Assembly (NCBI GenBank): GCA_900318495.1
Contig: ONLA01000004.1
Location: forward strand, 50,862-114,861
Direction: 5' to 3'
Length of the DNA: 64,000 nt
Source of the DNA: an uncultured Eubacteriales bacterium
Lineage (GTDB): Bacteria > Bacillota > Clostridia > Oscillospirales > Acutalibacteraceae
Shown: positions 26,053-33,398 of the stretch, piece by piece
Numbering within the stretch: position 1 is the first letter of the stretch
Layout: each line of letters starts with the position of its first letter
The notes under the pieces: generated by a model
Database searches by the model: none
The model's input: the letters and a program-made list of their open reading frames with translations, nothing else
What the model was told of the DNA's origin: nothing
Position numbers and translations under genes: made by a program

Positions 26053-26353
26053 ATTTTCGATTTACGCAGTTTTTGGAAAAACAGCGTAATCAAAATATTG
26101 AATAATGAGCCAATAATGAGCTAAAAATTTAAATAAATCCCACGAATAAGTACCACGAGCAAAATACAAAAAGAAAAGACCTCAAAAACGGCTTGTTTAA
26201 GCCATTTTCAAGGTCATAGGGATGGTACGAGTGTTCATAACGGATTTATGATTCGTCTTACAATTCTGCAAGCAGGGAATTTGTACGGCAAATTCCGAAA
26301 GCTTGACTTAACAATCGCGTAGCGATATAATTATTAGTAAAGGAGGATATCAT
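26053..26353. other. Intergenic patch with inverted-repeat arm
   Basis: No supported reading frame. An imperfect 17-bp palindrome (about 26183-26219, GACCT...GGCTT-loop-AAGCC...AGGTC) lacks a T tract. It is followed by the left arm (26229-26250) of a 22-bp inverted repeat whose partner is at 26959-26980. Composition is lower in GC than the flanking housekeeping genes. Confidence 0.5.
26229..26250 (+). repeat. Left arm of a 22-bp perfect inverted repeat
   Basis: GAGTGTTCATAACGGATT plus four bases; exact reverse complement of 26959-26980, which is the 5' arm and loop (as read on the minus strand) of the terminator of the tRNA-like gene. The two arms enclose the membrane protein gene 26354-26890. 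Confidence 0.85.
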
Positions 26354-26890
26354 ATGAAGAAGAACATTAGATTATACAATATGATTTTACCGCCATATTT
26401 GCTGATGGTTTTTGTTCCTTGGCTTGCCGCCCTTTGTTTGATTGGTAATTTTATTATTGATTCGATTGTTTTGCTGATTATATCACTGATTGTTTTTAAG
26501 AAAGTAAACGGAGAGTTTTATAAGAAAAACATATTGAAAGTATGGTTGTTTGGCTTTGCTGGAGATTTTGTTGGAATACTCTTTTTATTCATAGGTTCAA
26601 ATATTGGCTACTTTTATATTAACTCACATAGTAATGAAAACGGATTGTTTTTCCAAATAATGGAAGGCTTAAATAATGTTACAAACCATGCTTATGCTGT
26701 CAATACATACAGCTATGTGTTTATAGCAATAGCGATTTTTGTAGCAGCAATAGCTATTTTTTTATTCGACTATTTTATAGCTTTCCGAAAAACAAAATTC
26801 ACAAAAAAACAAAAGTTTTTGTCATCTTTAGCGTTCGCTGTATTTACAGCACCATATACGTTCCTCATACCAAATAGTGTATTTTATTAA
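26354..26890 (+). CDS. Membrane protein of unknown function
   Basis: 178 residues with four predicted membrane segments (about 12-33, 36-48, 66-90, 120-140) and no motif I recognise. Low GC and Phe/Ile/Asn-rich compared with the neighbours, which suggests horizontal origin. AAGGAGG lies six bases before ATG 26354. Preceded by an untidy intergenic region, followed within two bases by an 18-bp perfect hairpin, and enclosed by the 22-bp inverted repeat, so it looks like a self-contained cargo gene. An immunity or accessory role is conceivable but unsupported. Confidence 0.7.
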   Translation: MKKNIRLYNMILPPYLLMVFVPWLAALCLIGNFIIDSIVLLIISLIVFKKVNGEFYKKNILKVWLFGFAGDFVGILFLFIGSNIGYFYINSHSNENGLFFQIMEGLNNVTNHAYAVNTYSYVFIAIAIFVAAIAIFLFDYFIAFRKTKFTKKQKFLSSLAFAVFTAPYTFLIPNSVFY

Positions 26891-26891
26891 T

Positions 26892-26933
26892 AACAAGCCT
26901 AAGATTTGATGCTTTTCAAATCTTAGGCTTGTT
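26892..26933 (+). terminator. Exceptionally long perfect hairpin
   Basis: Eighteen perfect pairs (26892-26909 with 26916-26933) around TGCTTT, directly after the membrane gene. The T tract is short (TTGTTTAA) but the stem is strong. Confidence 0.75.
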
Positions 26934-26939
26934 TAACGT

Positions 26940-26980
26940 AAAGAAAGAGTGTCCATAACATAAATCCGTTATGAACACTC
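26940..26980 (-). terminator. Terminator of the tRNA-like gene
   Basis: Minus strand: a 13-bp stem (26968-26980 with 26947-26959, one G-T-type mismatch) followed by TTTCTTT, five bases after the CCA end of the tRNA-like sequence. Its bases 26959-26980 are the right arm of the 22-bp inverted repeat. Confidence 0.75.
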
Positions 26981-26984
26981 ATAC

Positions 26985-27073
26985 TGGTGCAGGTAACAGG
27001 ACTTGAACCTGCATGAAATTGCTTTCACATGGACCTGAACCATGCAGGCGGAGCACTTAGCTTAATCCGCAGC
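26985..27073 (-). tRNA. Chimeric tRNA-Leu(CAG)-like gene
   Basis: The 3' two thirds are good class II tRNA-Leu: anticodon stem CATGG/CCATG around loop TTCAGGT (anticodon CAG, G37), variable arm TGAAA-GCAA-TTTCA, T-arm GCAGG-TTCAAGT-CCTGT, acceptor strand TACCTGC, then A and an encoded CCA. The 5' part is wrong: no strand complementary to TACCTGC exists where the acceptor should start, and the D-arm region is a 5-bp GCGGA/TCCGC hairpin without the usual GG. Total length from the first likely base is 86-89, as for real tRNA-Leu. A perfect promoter (27078-27106) and a terminator (26940-26980) bound it, so it is expressed in design. It may be a decayed or recombined tRNA, or a tRNA-mimic. Confidence 0.5.
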
Positions 27074-27077
27074 AATT

Positions 27078-27106
27078 ATTATAGCAGAAATATTTCTCTT
27101 TGTCAA
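27078..27106 (-). promoter_or_regulatory. Perfect promoter for the tRNA-like gene
   Basis: Minus strand: TTGACA (27101-27106), 17 bases, TATAAT (27078-27083). Transcription would start within a few bases of the tRNA-like sequence, the arrangement typical of tRNA genes. Confidence 0.8.
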
Positions 27107-27117
27107 TAAAAAACTTA

Positions 27118-28980
27118 TTATTTATTAAGTGTATCATATTTTCCTATGTCGCACCACAAAATATCATGGCAGCCGAGTCTGGTGCTCAGCGGAGCAAGCT
27201 CCATATAATCACCATACAAAAACTTCAGATATTCATCATAACGCTTTGGGACGGGCAGGGGATGACCCTCAAATTCGGTATAGATAACTTCATCGAGTAT
27301 TGAGGCGTCAAAGCTGCCGTTATAAACATTTCTGCCCATACCGTCATACAAATATTTTGCGTTCTTTTTTCTTTTAAAGAAACTAATTGTGTGATTCATC
27401 AGAAAATAACTGAAGCGAAGGGGGAGAAGCTTAACAAAAAAATTAGTGACAGCGCTTTGAATTCTGCTTCCGTTATCCGCTTTGCGATGATTCCATTTAT
27501 TTAATACCAAAGCGCGTGTAAAAATTGTCAGAGCAAGGTGGATTTTGCGACCGAGCTTCGAGTTTGCGGTTTTGTCGTGGCAAAAGATATCAAACGCGAT
27601 TCCAATGTTAATCGAACGATGTTCTTTTGCAAAATCAGTCGCGAAAACCGTTCCTTCAACCCTTAGCTTGTTAAATTCATAGAAGCAGTTTCTGTCTGTT
27701 TTCCCGGATTGGAAAGTCATATTTGCGGGAAGCTCGGTTTCGGCGATTTGAGCGAATTTATCATAATCCTCGCGCAGCATCATTATATCGGAGTCATCAT
27801 CCCACGGAATAAATCCCTTGTGCCTGATTGCTCCGAGAAGCGTACCTCCGCCGAGGAAATATTTGATATTATGTTTTCTGCAAATCCTGTCAACCTCAAG
27901 CAGATACGAAAGCTGCATTTTTTGTATAGCGTCAAGTCTGCCGTCGTGAGTGTTCGGAAGCTTCAAATCCGATAAATCGCTCATATAGCTCATAACGCAG
28001 AGTTCAAGCGCGGTTTCGAGCTTGATTGCCGGCGGACAGCCGAATGTTGTAATCTTGCTTGGACTTATTGCGCAGCAGTTTGGCTCGCTGCCATTTGTCA
28101 GCACAAGCTTTGATTTTTCGCCGTAAACATCACTCAGCATTGCCGCTAATGACGCAGTAGAAACTGTTGAGTCAACGCCTGTAACATTATATACATTATT
28201 TTCCTGCAAATTATTTACAGCATAAACAATTGCGCGAAACACATCTGTTATATATACAAATGAATATTTTTTGTCAGTTTTCACAAGCTCATATCTTTCA
28301 CCGCAGGCAACTGCTCTTAAAGCTCCGTCAATAAAGCTTTTTATTCCTGAAAAAGCACCGAGTACAACGCCTGTCCTCAGTGTAGTGAGGGAGAGGCCTT
28401 TTGCCTTTTTTTCACAGTTAAAATAGTTCTCGATTGTACGCAAAAGCTGGCTTTCCGCAAACCGTGGTTCTATGCTTATGATGTCTGTATACTCATTTTC
28501 AGCGTAAACTCTACCGTGCTTTGCTTCGCCGTAAACCCGGCTGTCGCTCAGTAAAATAACCTTAGCGTTGTTTTTGGCGGCAACCTCGCAAACAGCTTTG
28601 GCTGAAACAATCTCACGCTTCAAGGAATCGGGAAAGCTTTTAATTTCCTCACAGCATACTCCTGCGTGAACAATAATATCAATGCCTGATAATTTGTTTT
28701 TTAATTCTGGAAAAGAATCATAACTTTGACAAACAATATCCCTGCGGTCACTGAGAAAAAATCTTCGTTCAAGATTATAATAATCATCGCCGAAAAAAAC
28801 TATTTTATTGTTAAGCTTTTTTGAGTCGTTTAAATAAAGCAGGGCAATGCAAAGACAGCGGGCAATGCCTTGTCCGCTGATAAGTATAGTCTTATTGTTG
28901 AGCTTTGCAAGCTCATCTTTTTCCACCTGGGGCATAGCCGCCCAGTCGGCTTCAAATTGATTGAGCTTATTTTTTATCAT
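27118..28980 (-). CDS. SDR-like domain fused to LicD-family phosphotransferase
   Basis: 620 residues. Residues 1-340 resemble an extended NAD-dependent epimerase/dehydratase (SDR): a Rossmann-like start 'TILISGQGIARCLC', 'VILLSDSRVYGEAKHG' and 'FVYITDVFRAIVYAV'. The catalytic Tyr-x3-Lys appears to be replaced ('RFAESQLL'), so activity is doubtful. Residues 355-620 are LicD-like: 'YLLEVDRICRKHNIKYFLGGGTLLGAIRHKGFIPWDDDSDIMM' in pieces, with the GG...DDD nucleotidyltransferase core that adds phosphocholine or a similar phospho-group to wall or capsular glycans. GTG/ATG choice: ATG 28980 lies one base from the exporter ATPase stop, so translation may be coupled. Third gene of the exporter operon. 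Confidence 0.85.
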   Translation of the reverse strand: MIKNKLNQFEADWAAMPQVEKDELAKLNNKTILISGQGIARCLCIALLYLNDSKKLNNKIVFFGDDYYNLERRFFLSDRRDIVCQSYDSFPELKNKLSGIDIIVHAGVCCEEIKSFPDSLKREIVSAKAVCEVAAKNNAKVILLSDSRVYGEAKHGRVYAENEYTDIISIEPRFAESQLLRTIENYFNCEKKAKGLSLTTLRTGVVLGAFSGIKSFIDGALRAVACGERYELVKTDKKYSFVYITDVFRAIVYAVNNLQENNVYNVTGVDSTVSTASLAAMLSDVYGEKSKLVLTNGSEPNCCAISPSKITTFGCPPAIKLETALELCVMSYMSDLSDLKLPNTHDGRLDAIQKMQLSYLLEVDRICRKHNIKYFLGGGTLLGAIRHKGFIPWDDDSDIMMLREDYDKFAQIAETELPANMTFQSGKTDRNCFYEFNKLRVEGTVFATDFAKEHRSINIGIAFDIFCHDKTANSKLGRKIHLALTIFTRALVLNKWNHRKADNGSRIQSAVTNFFVKLLPLRFSYFLMNHTISFFKRKKNAKYLYDGMGRNVYNGSFDASILDEVIYTEFEGHPLPVPKRYDEYLKFLYGDYMELAPLSTRLGCHDILWCDIGKYDTLNK

Positions 28981-28981
28981 A

Positions 28982-29731
28982 TTACTTCTTCTTTTTTGCT
29001 TTTTGGCTTTCTTTATATTCCTGATAAACCTTTAGTGTTTCCTCTGTGGGACCGTCAAAAATCACGGTGCCTTTTCTGAGATATATAGAACGCGGACAAA
29101 TCTCTTTTACCGAGTCGGCGCTGTGGCTGACATAAAGAACAGTTGTTCCGTTGCTCATAATCTCTTTGATTTTATCCTTACATTTTCTCTTGAAGCTCGC
29201 GTCACCGACAGCCAGCGCTTCGTCAACAACCAAGACATCAGGCTCAATATTAACGTTAATAGCAAAGCCCAAACGCATTTTCATACCGCTGGAGTATGTT
29301 CTTACAGGCTGGTCGATATAATCGCCGAGCTGGGCAAATTCAATGATATTCTCCTCAATCTCTTTGATATAATCATCCTCAAGTCCGAGAATATAGCCTT
29401 TAAGATAAATATTTTCCCTGCCGGTCATCTCAAGCGAAAAGCCTGCTGTAAGCTCAAGGAGCGCCGCGACCTTTCCGTCAACAATAATATCGCCGCTGTC
29501 GGGGAAGGCAACGCCGGTAATCATCTTTAAAAGAGTTGATTTGCCCGCGCCGTTGTCGCCTACAATACCAACGGATTCGCCTCTTTTTATTTCAAAGGAA
29601 ACATTGTTTAACGCCTTATTGGTTTTAGGATTGCGCGGCTTGATAAACAGCGCCTTAAAGCGCGCCTGGTCGTTTTTATAAAGAATATAGGTTTTGCTTA
29701 CATTTTTAAAGGTAATAATTGTATCAGACAT
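28982..29731 (-). CDS. Polysaccharide/teichoic acid ABC exporter ATPase
   Basis: 249 residues, TagH/RfbE class. Walker A 'GDNGAGKSTLLKMI' near 59, signature 'YSSGMKMRLGFAI' near 152, Walker B 'DVLVVDEALAVGDASF' near 173 and the 'VSHSADSVKEIC' switch are intact. 'SFEIKRGESVGIVG' and 'GVAFPDSGDIIVDGKVAALLELTAGF' are typical of exporters of lipid-linked polysaccharides. It lacks the long C-terminal substrate-binding extension of TagH. Directly downstream of its permease (15-base gap) and upstream of the SDR-LicD gene. Confidence 0.93.
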   Translation of the reverse strand: MSDTIITFKNVSKTYILYKNDQARFKALFIKPRNPKTNKALNNVSFEIKRGESVGIVGDNGAGKSTLLKMITGVAFPDSGDIIVDGKVAALLELTAGFSLEMTGRENIYLKGYILGLEDDYIKEIEENIIEFAQLGDYIDQPVRTYSSGMKMRLGFAINVNIEPDVLVVDEALAVGDASFKRKCKDKIKEIMSNGTTVLYVSHSADSVKEICPRSIYLRKGTVIFDGPTEETLKVYQEYKESQKAKKKK

Positions 29732-29746
29732 TTAATTACCTCCCGG

Positions 29747-30577
29747 TTAAAGCACGTCAGGAAGCTTTTTCCTGAGTCTGTTATAGTTAAATATGCCGAG
29801 GAAGAACACCACCACAAATTCCGCAAGGAAAATCACAAGCTCTGTTTTGTATGTAAAGAATGACCTGTGATAGAGGAAACAGTTCCTGTATCCGTTGGCA
29901 AAAAAGTTAATGGGGTTCAACAGCATAGCATATTTAAGTCCGCCCGTAAAGCTGTATGAGTCATACATAATACCCGACAGCCAGAAAACTCCCGACATAA
30001 CCGAAACAATCAGGCTTTCAAAGTCTTTGCTGAACGCCGACATCGGGGCTGTTGACCATGATAGAGCAAGGAAAAACATAAACATCAGCGGACAATACAA
30101 AAAGAATTGCAGGTTATACCATGAAAAACCAATTCTGAAAATTACGTAAATGTACATTATGATTACAAGGAAAAGGTGTACAAACAGTCTTGAAAGTCCC
30201 GTATACGTCAAAATTGTGGATACAGGAAACTTAACCTTGGTAATAAACTGCCTGTTGTTCCTAAGTGTTTTTGCGCCCTGAACAATTTGATCCTGAATGA
30301 AAAACCACGGAACGATACCGATAAACATAAAGGTGAAAAAGTCGATTGAGAAAGCTTTATGTTCCATACCGTTAAGATGAACATTAACAGCTCTCAACGC
30401 TTTTATTCCGACCGAAAAAGCAAACCAGTATACAAAAATTGTAAACGCAGGCTTAACAACCGACCACAAAGGACCGATTACGGCGCCCTTGTAGGTTTTG
30501 ATCAATTCATTTTTCGCCAAAAGAAAAATCTGCTTGCCAAAGCCCTTGTGTTCCTTAAAAATTGATGTAAACAACAA
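29747..30577 (-). CDS. Polysaccharide/teichoic acid ABC exporter permease
   Basis: 276 residues, TagG/RfbD (ABC-2) type. Six membrane segments; 'LAKNELIKTYKGAVIGPLWSVVKPAFTIFVYW' near the N-terminus is the amphipathic entry helix and first segment of this family, and 'LNPINFFANGYRNCFLY' near 235 is also conserved. Works with the following ATPase to flip an undecaprenyl-linked glycan outwards. It is the first gene of the operon, 120 bases after a near-perfect promoter. Confidence 0.92.
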   Translation of the reverse strand: MLFTSIFKEHKGFGKQIFLLAKNELIKTYKGAVIGPLWSVVKPAFTIFVYWFAFSVGIKALRAVNVHLNGMEHKAFSIDFFTFMFIGIVPWFFIQDQIVQGAKTLRNNRQFITKVKFPVSTILTYTGLSRLFVHLFLVIIMYIYVIFRIGFSWYNLQFFLYCPLMFMFFLALSWSTAPMSAFSKDFESLIVSVMSGVFWLSGIMYDSYSFTGGLKYAMLLNPINFFANGYRNCFLYHRSFFTYKTELVIFLAEFVVVFFLGIFNYNRLRKKLPDVL

Positions 30578-30693
30578 AACACATCCTGTCTTTAAAATAT
30601 GTATATATTTATATTAAAGATAATAAAATGAAATTAAAAGCATAACAGATATCGCAAAGTTACGCAATAATCCATATTAACGCTTGTAATAAC

Positions 30694-30721
30694 ATTATAT
30701 AACATTTAAAATATTTGTCAA
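30694..30721 (-). promoter_or_regulatory. Promoter of the exporter-LicD operon
   Basis: Minus strand: TTGACA (30716-30721), 16 bases, TATAAT (30694-30699). Confidence 0.75.
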
Positions 30722-30775
30722 TCATACAAAGAGATAATTATATCGCTATATTAAAAAAATAATTGTAAAAATTGG

Positions 30776-30804
30776 TTGACAATTTAAAAATTAGCCGTTA
30801 TAAT
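30776..30804 (+). promoter_or_regulatory. Perfect promoter of rpsF-ssb-rpsR
   Basis: TTGACA (30776-30781), 17 bases, TATAAT (30799-30804). Confidence 0.85.
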
Positions 30805-30811
30805 ATTATCT

Positions 30812-30865
30812 GTCGCATTATGTATCTTGCGGCAATCCTTGCGGCAACAGCCGCCATAATGTCCA
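30812..30865 (+). promoter_or_regulatory. Probable S6:S18-responsive leader of rpsF
   Basis: A 7-bp stem CATTATG/CATAATG (30816-30822 with 30855-30861) encloses a GC-rich interior with repeated TTGCGGCAA and GCCGCC. Leaders of rpsF operons in many bacteria bind the S6:S18 pair through a CCG-containing bulge; the position and CCG content fit, but the exact fold was not checked. Confidence 0.45.
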
Positions 30866-30882
30866 GAAGGAGGTGCAAAGAA

Positions 30883-31179
30883 ATGGCAGTAACAGCAAAT
30901 TACGAAACCGTAATGATTATCTCAATGAAGAACGGCGAGGAAGGAATTCAGGCGCTCGTTGAAAAGTTTAAGACTCTCATTGAGGAAAAGGCCACTCTTA
31001 AAAATGTTGACGAATGGGGCAAGAGAAAGCTTGCTTACCTTATCAACAAGGAAAGCGAAGGCTATTACGTTCTCTTTGATTTTGAAAGCACAGCCGAGTT
31101 CCCCGCGGAGCTTGACCGCCGCTACAGAATTACAGAAGGCGTTATGCGTTCATTAATTATCAAAAAGGAAGACGAATAA
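30883..31179 (+). CDS. rpsF: 30S ribosomal protein S6
   Basis: 98 residues. 'YETVMIISMKNGEEGIQALVEKFK', 'NVDEWGKRKLAYLINKESEGYYVLFDF' (in pieces) and 'LDRRYRITEGVMRSLIIKKED' are the standard S6 fold. The start is ATG 30883 after AAGGAGG; the same frame is open upstream into the promoter but that part cannot be translated from this transcript. First gene of rpsF-ssb-rpsR. Confidence 0.97.
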   Translation: MAVTANYETVMIISMKNGEEGIQALVEKFKTLIEEKATLKNVDEWGKRKLAYLINKESEGYYVLFDFESTAEFPAELDRRYRITEGVMRSLIIKKEDE

Positions 31180-31221
31180 TCACATTGTAGGGCAAAGCCC
31201 GAATCACGAAAGGAAAAAGCT

Positions 31222-31746
31222 ATGTTAAACCGAGTAATTTTAATGGGTCGTTTGGTATCGGATCCCGAGTTAAAAACCACACCTTCGGGTGTAAGCGTAA
31301 CAACCTTCCGCATTGCGGTTGACCGCAATTATGTAAAAAGCGGAGAGGAACGCAAGGCAGACTTTTTTGACATTGTTTGCTGGAGGCAAACAGCCGAGTT
31401 TGTTTGCCGTTATTTCGGCAAAGGCGCGCTTATTGCCGTTGAAGGTCAGCTTCAAAGCCGCACGTATCAGGCAAAGGACGGCTCAAACCGCTACGTAGTA
31501 GAGGTTGTTGCCGACAACGTATCTTTCACAGGCGAGCGCCGCGAAAACTCAAACTCAGGTTATTCAAACCAAGGCTATAACCAGGGCTATCAAAACCAGA
31601 ATTACGGCGGTAACCAAGGCTATGGCAATCAAAGCTACGGCGGAAACCAGTCTTATCAGGAGCCTGCGCAACAGCAGACCTCTTACCAAAGCGGTACAAA
31701 CGCCGATTTTCAGGATATGCCTCTTGACGACGACCTACCGTTTTAA
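31222..31746 (+). CDS. ssb: Single-stranded DNA-binding protein
   Basis: 174 residues. OB-fold 1-110 ('MLNRVILMGRLVSDPELKTT', 'FFDIVCWRQTAEFVCRYFGKGALIAVEGQLQ' in pieces), then a Gly/Asn/Gln/Tyr-rich linker of repeated 'NQGYNQGY' type, and the acidic tip 'DDDLPF' that recruits repair and replication partners. AAAGGA precedes the ATG. Sits between rpsF and rpsR as in most Firmicutes. Confidence 0.97.
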   Translation: MLNRVILMGRLVSDPELKTTPSGVSVTTFRIAVDRNYVKSGEERKADFFDIVCWRQTAEFVCRYFGKGALIAVEGQLQSRTYQAKDGSNRYVVEVVADNVSFTGERRENSNSGYSNQGYNQGYQNQNYGGNQGYGNQSYGGNQSYQEPAQQQTSYQSGTNADFQDMPLDDDLPF

Positions 31747-31813
31747 CTTTAAGCGAACAATTTAATTTAAACAATAACTACTTTTATAATTCTCACTGAA
31801 AGGAGAACTTAAA

Positions 31814-32050
31814 ATGGCTGACAGACCAAATCGCGGCAGAAAGTCACGCAAGAAAGTTTGCGGCTTCTGCGTAGATAAAGTTGAGCATATTGACTACAAG
31901 GATATTGCGCGTCTCCGCCGTTATATGTCCGAGAGAGGAAAAATTCTTCCCCGCCGTGTAACAGGTACCTGCGCAAGACATCAGCGTGAGCTTACAACAT
32001 CAATCAAGCGCGCCCGTCACCTTGCTCTGCTTCCTTATTCGGCAGACTGA
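31814..32050 (+). CDS. rpsR: 30S ribosomal protein S18
   Basis: 78 residues. '[60 protein letters not shown]' in pieces is S18; it keeps a CxxC near the N-terminus (CGFC) and a Cys at 'TGTC', consistent with a zinc-binding form. GGAGAA precedes the ATG. Last gene of the operon, followed by two terminators. Confidence 0.97.
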   Translation: MADRPNRGRKSRKKVCGFCVDKVEHIDYKDIARLRRYMSERGKILPRRVTGTCARHQRELTTSIKRARHLALLPYSAD

Positions 32051-32063
32051 TTTTTAATTTTTC

Positions 32064-32119
32064 AAGGAGCCTTCGCGGCTCCTTTTTTCTTTAAAAATGG
32101 CTTGTCTAAGCCGTTTTTT
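32064..32119 (+). terminator. Two tandem terminators after rpsR
   Basis: First: AAGGAGCC/GGCTCCTT (32064-32084) and T run. Second: AAAAATGGCTT/AAGCCGTTTTT with a GTCT loop (32093-32118). Confidence 0.85.
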
Positions 32120-32140
32120 ACGTTAGCAAGCAATGCTTTC

Positions 32141-32169
32141 TTTACATTTTGTTATCTCATAGTTATAAT
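32141..32169 (+). promoter_or_regulatory. Promoter of a small membrane protein gene
   Basis: TTTACA (32141-32146), 17 bases, TATAAT (32164-32169). Confidence 0.65.
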
Positions 32170-32191
32170 GAATGAGAAAGGATGTGATAAT

Positions 32192-32374
32192 ATGGGTTGG
32201 CTGATATTCATATTGTTGGCAATTGTAATTATTATTGGTATCGGAGCAGTGAGGGTTAATAACACAAATTACCGGACAGGTTCCGGAATGTTTAAAAACA
32301 GTGAGTATAACCTTGATGATAAGGACGATTTTTCCGATAAGGAATATTACGATAAAGACGGATTGTTTAAATAA
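32192..32374 (+). CDS. Small membrane protein, unknown
   Basis: 60 residues: one N-terminal hydrophobic helix ('WLIFILLAIVIIIGIGAV') followed by a polar, Asp/Lys/Tyr-rich tail ('NLDDKDDFSDKEYYDKDGLF'). No family recognised. ATG 32192 follows AAAGGATGTG; an upstream in-frame stretch has no ribosome site and lies before the promoter. Own promoter and own terminator (32384-32419) make a real gene likely. Confidence 0.6.
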   Translation: MGWLIFILLAIVIIIGIGAVRVNNTNYRTGSGMFKNSEYNLDDKDDFSDKEYYDKDGLFK

Positions 32375-32383
32375 AAAACATAG

Positions 32384-32419
32384 GAACCGGCTCATTTTAC
32401 TATTGAGCCGGTTCTCTTT
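32384..32419 (+). terminator. Intrinsic terminator
   Basis: Eleven perfect pairs (GAACCGGCTCA, 32384-32394, with TGAGCCGGTTC, 32404-32414), then CTCTTTTTATTT. Confidence 0.88.
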
Positions 32420-32504
32420 TTATTTTTGCCGCTCTTATTTTTATCACTTTTAATTAAACTGTGAATATAATAAAAATGTAAAGATTATTATGGTTGGTGT
32501 TGAT

Positions 32505-33371
32505 ATGAAAGCATTAAATTCCGTAAAAACCTTCGCGGTAATCGGCGGTGACAAACGTCAGCTTTTTTTGGCGGATTCACTCACAAAGGACGGCTACGGC
32601 GTAATTTTGGGAGGCTTTGATAATATAGTAAGTGTCGGCGCGATTACCCTTTCGGATATTTCAACGGCTGTCAGCTACGGCGACGCTGTTATTTTCCCGA
32701 TTCCGGGCGTAAGAGCCGACGGCAGCATAAACACTCCGTTTGCAGGCGACAAGCATTATTTAACGGCAAGTGAAGCGGAAATACTTTGTCAAAAGCCGGT
32801 TTTTACCGGAATGGCTGACAAGCTGCTTAAGGCTTGCCCCCGGCTTCAGGAAGGCTGTGTTTATGACTACGCAAAACGCGATGACTTTGCCGTTCTCAAC
32901 GCCGTTCCGACCGCCGAGGGAGCAATTGAACGCGCAATGACTGAGTACGAGGGTACAATTTTCGGCAGCCGTACAATGGTTGTCGGCTTTGGAAGAATCG
33001 GAAAGGTTCTGTCAAGGCTGTTGAAATCCCTCGGCTCCGAGGTAACCGTCTGCGCCAGAAGCAATACCGACAAAGCGTATATAACGGCACTCGGATATAA
33101 ATTTCAAAACACGGAAAAGCTTACCGGCGTGAAAAACCGCGATATTATTTTTAACACCGTGCCTTCACCGGTATTTACAGAAGATGTGCTTAAAAACACC
33201 TGCCGCAATACTCTTATCATCGACCTTGCGTCGCTTCCGGGAGGCGTCGATTTTGAAGCTGCCAACGCGCTTGGAATCGACGCCTGCAGGGCTCTGTCGC
33301 TCCCGGGTAAATGCAGTCCGAAAGCGGCAGGAGAAATTATTAAAAAAACAGTATATACAATTTTATCCTGA
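32505..33371 (+). CDS. dpaA: Dipicolinate synthase subunit A
   Basis: 288 residues. With DpaB it oxidises dihydrodipicolinate to dipicolinic acid, the spore-core calcium chelate, in the mother cell. 'FAVIGGDKRQLFLADSLTKDGYGV' at the N-terminus, and the Rossmann core 'TMVVGFGRIGKVLSRLLKSLGSEVTVCARS' near 155 (in pieces) match SpoVFA. The ATG at 32505 is preferred (GGTG five bases upstream); an ATG five codons earlier lacks a ribosome site. SigK, the expected regulator, is encoded at 52998-53693; a SigK-type promoter could not be fixed by eye. Confidence 0.92.
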   Translation: MKALNSVKTFAVIGGDKRQLFLADSLTKDGYGVILGGFDNIVSVGAITLSDISTAVSYGDAVIFPIPGVRADGSINTPFAGDKHYLTASEAEILCQKPVFTGMADKLLKACPRLQEGCVYDYAKRDDFAVLNAVPTAEGAIERAMTEYEGTIFGSRTMVVGFGRIGKVLSRLLKSLGSEVTVCARSNTDKAYITALGYKFQNTEKLTGVKNRDIIFNTVPSPVFTEDVLKNTCRNTLIIDLASLPGGVDFEAANALGIDACRALSLPGKCSPKAAGEIIKKTVYTILS

Positions 33372-33398
33372 AACACCTTATAAAAAGGAGGTGAACGG

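Noticed and set aside
26985-27073. Selenocysteine tRNA as an explanation for the tRNA-like gene
   Set aside because: The anticodon loop reads CAG, not TCA, and an 8-bp acceptor stem is absent.
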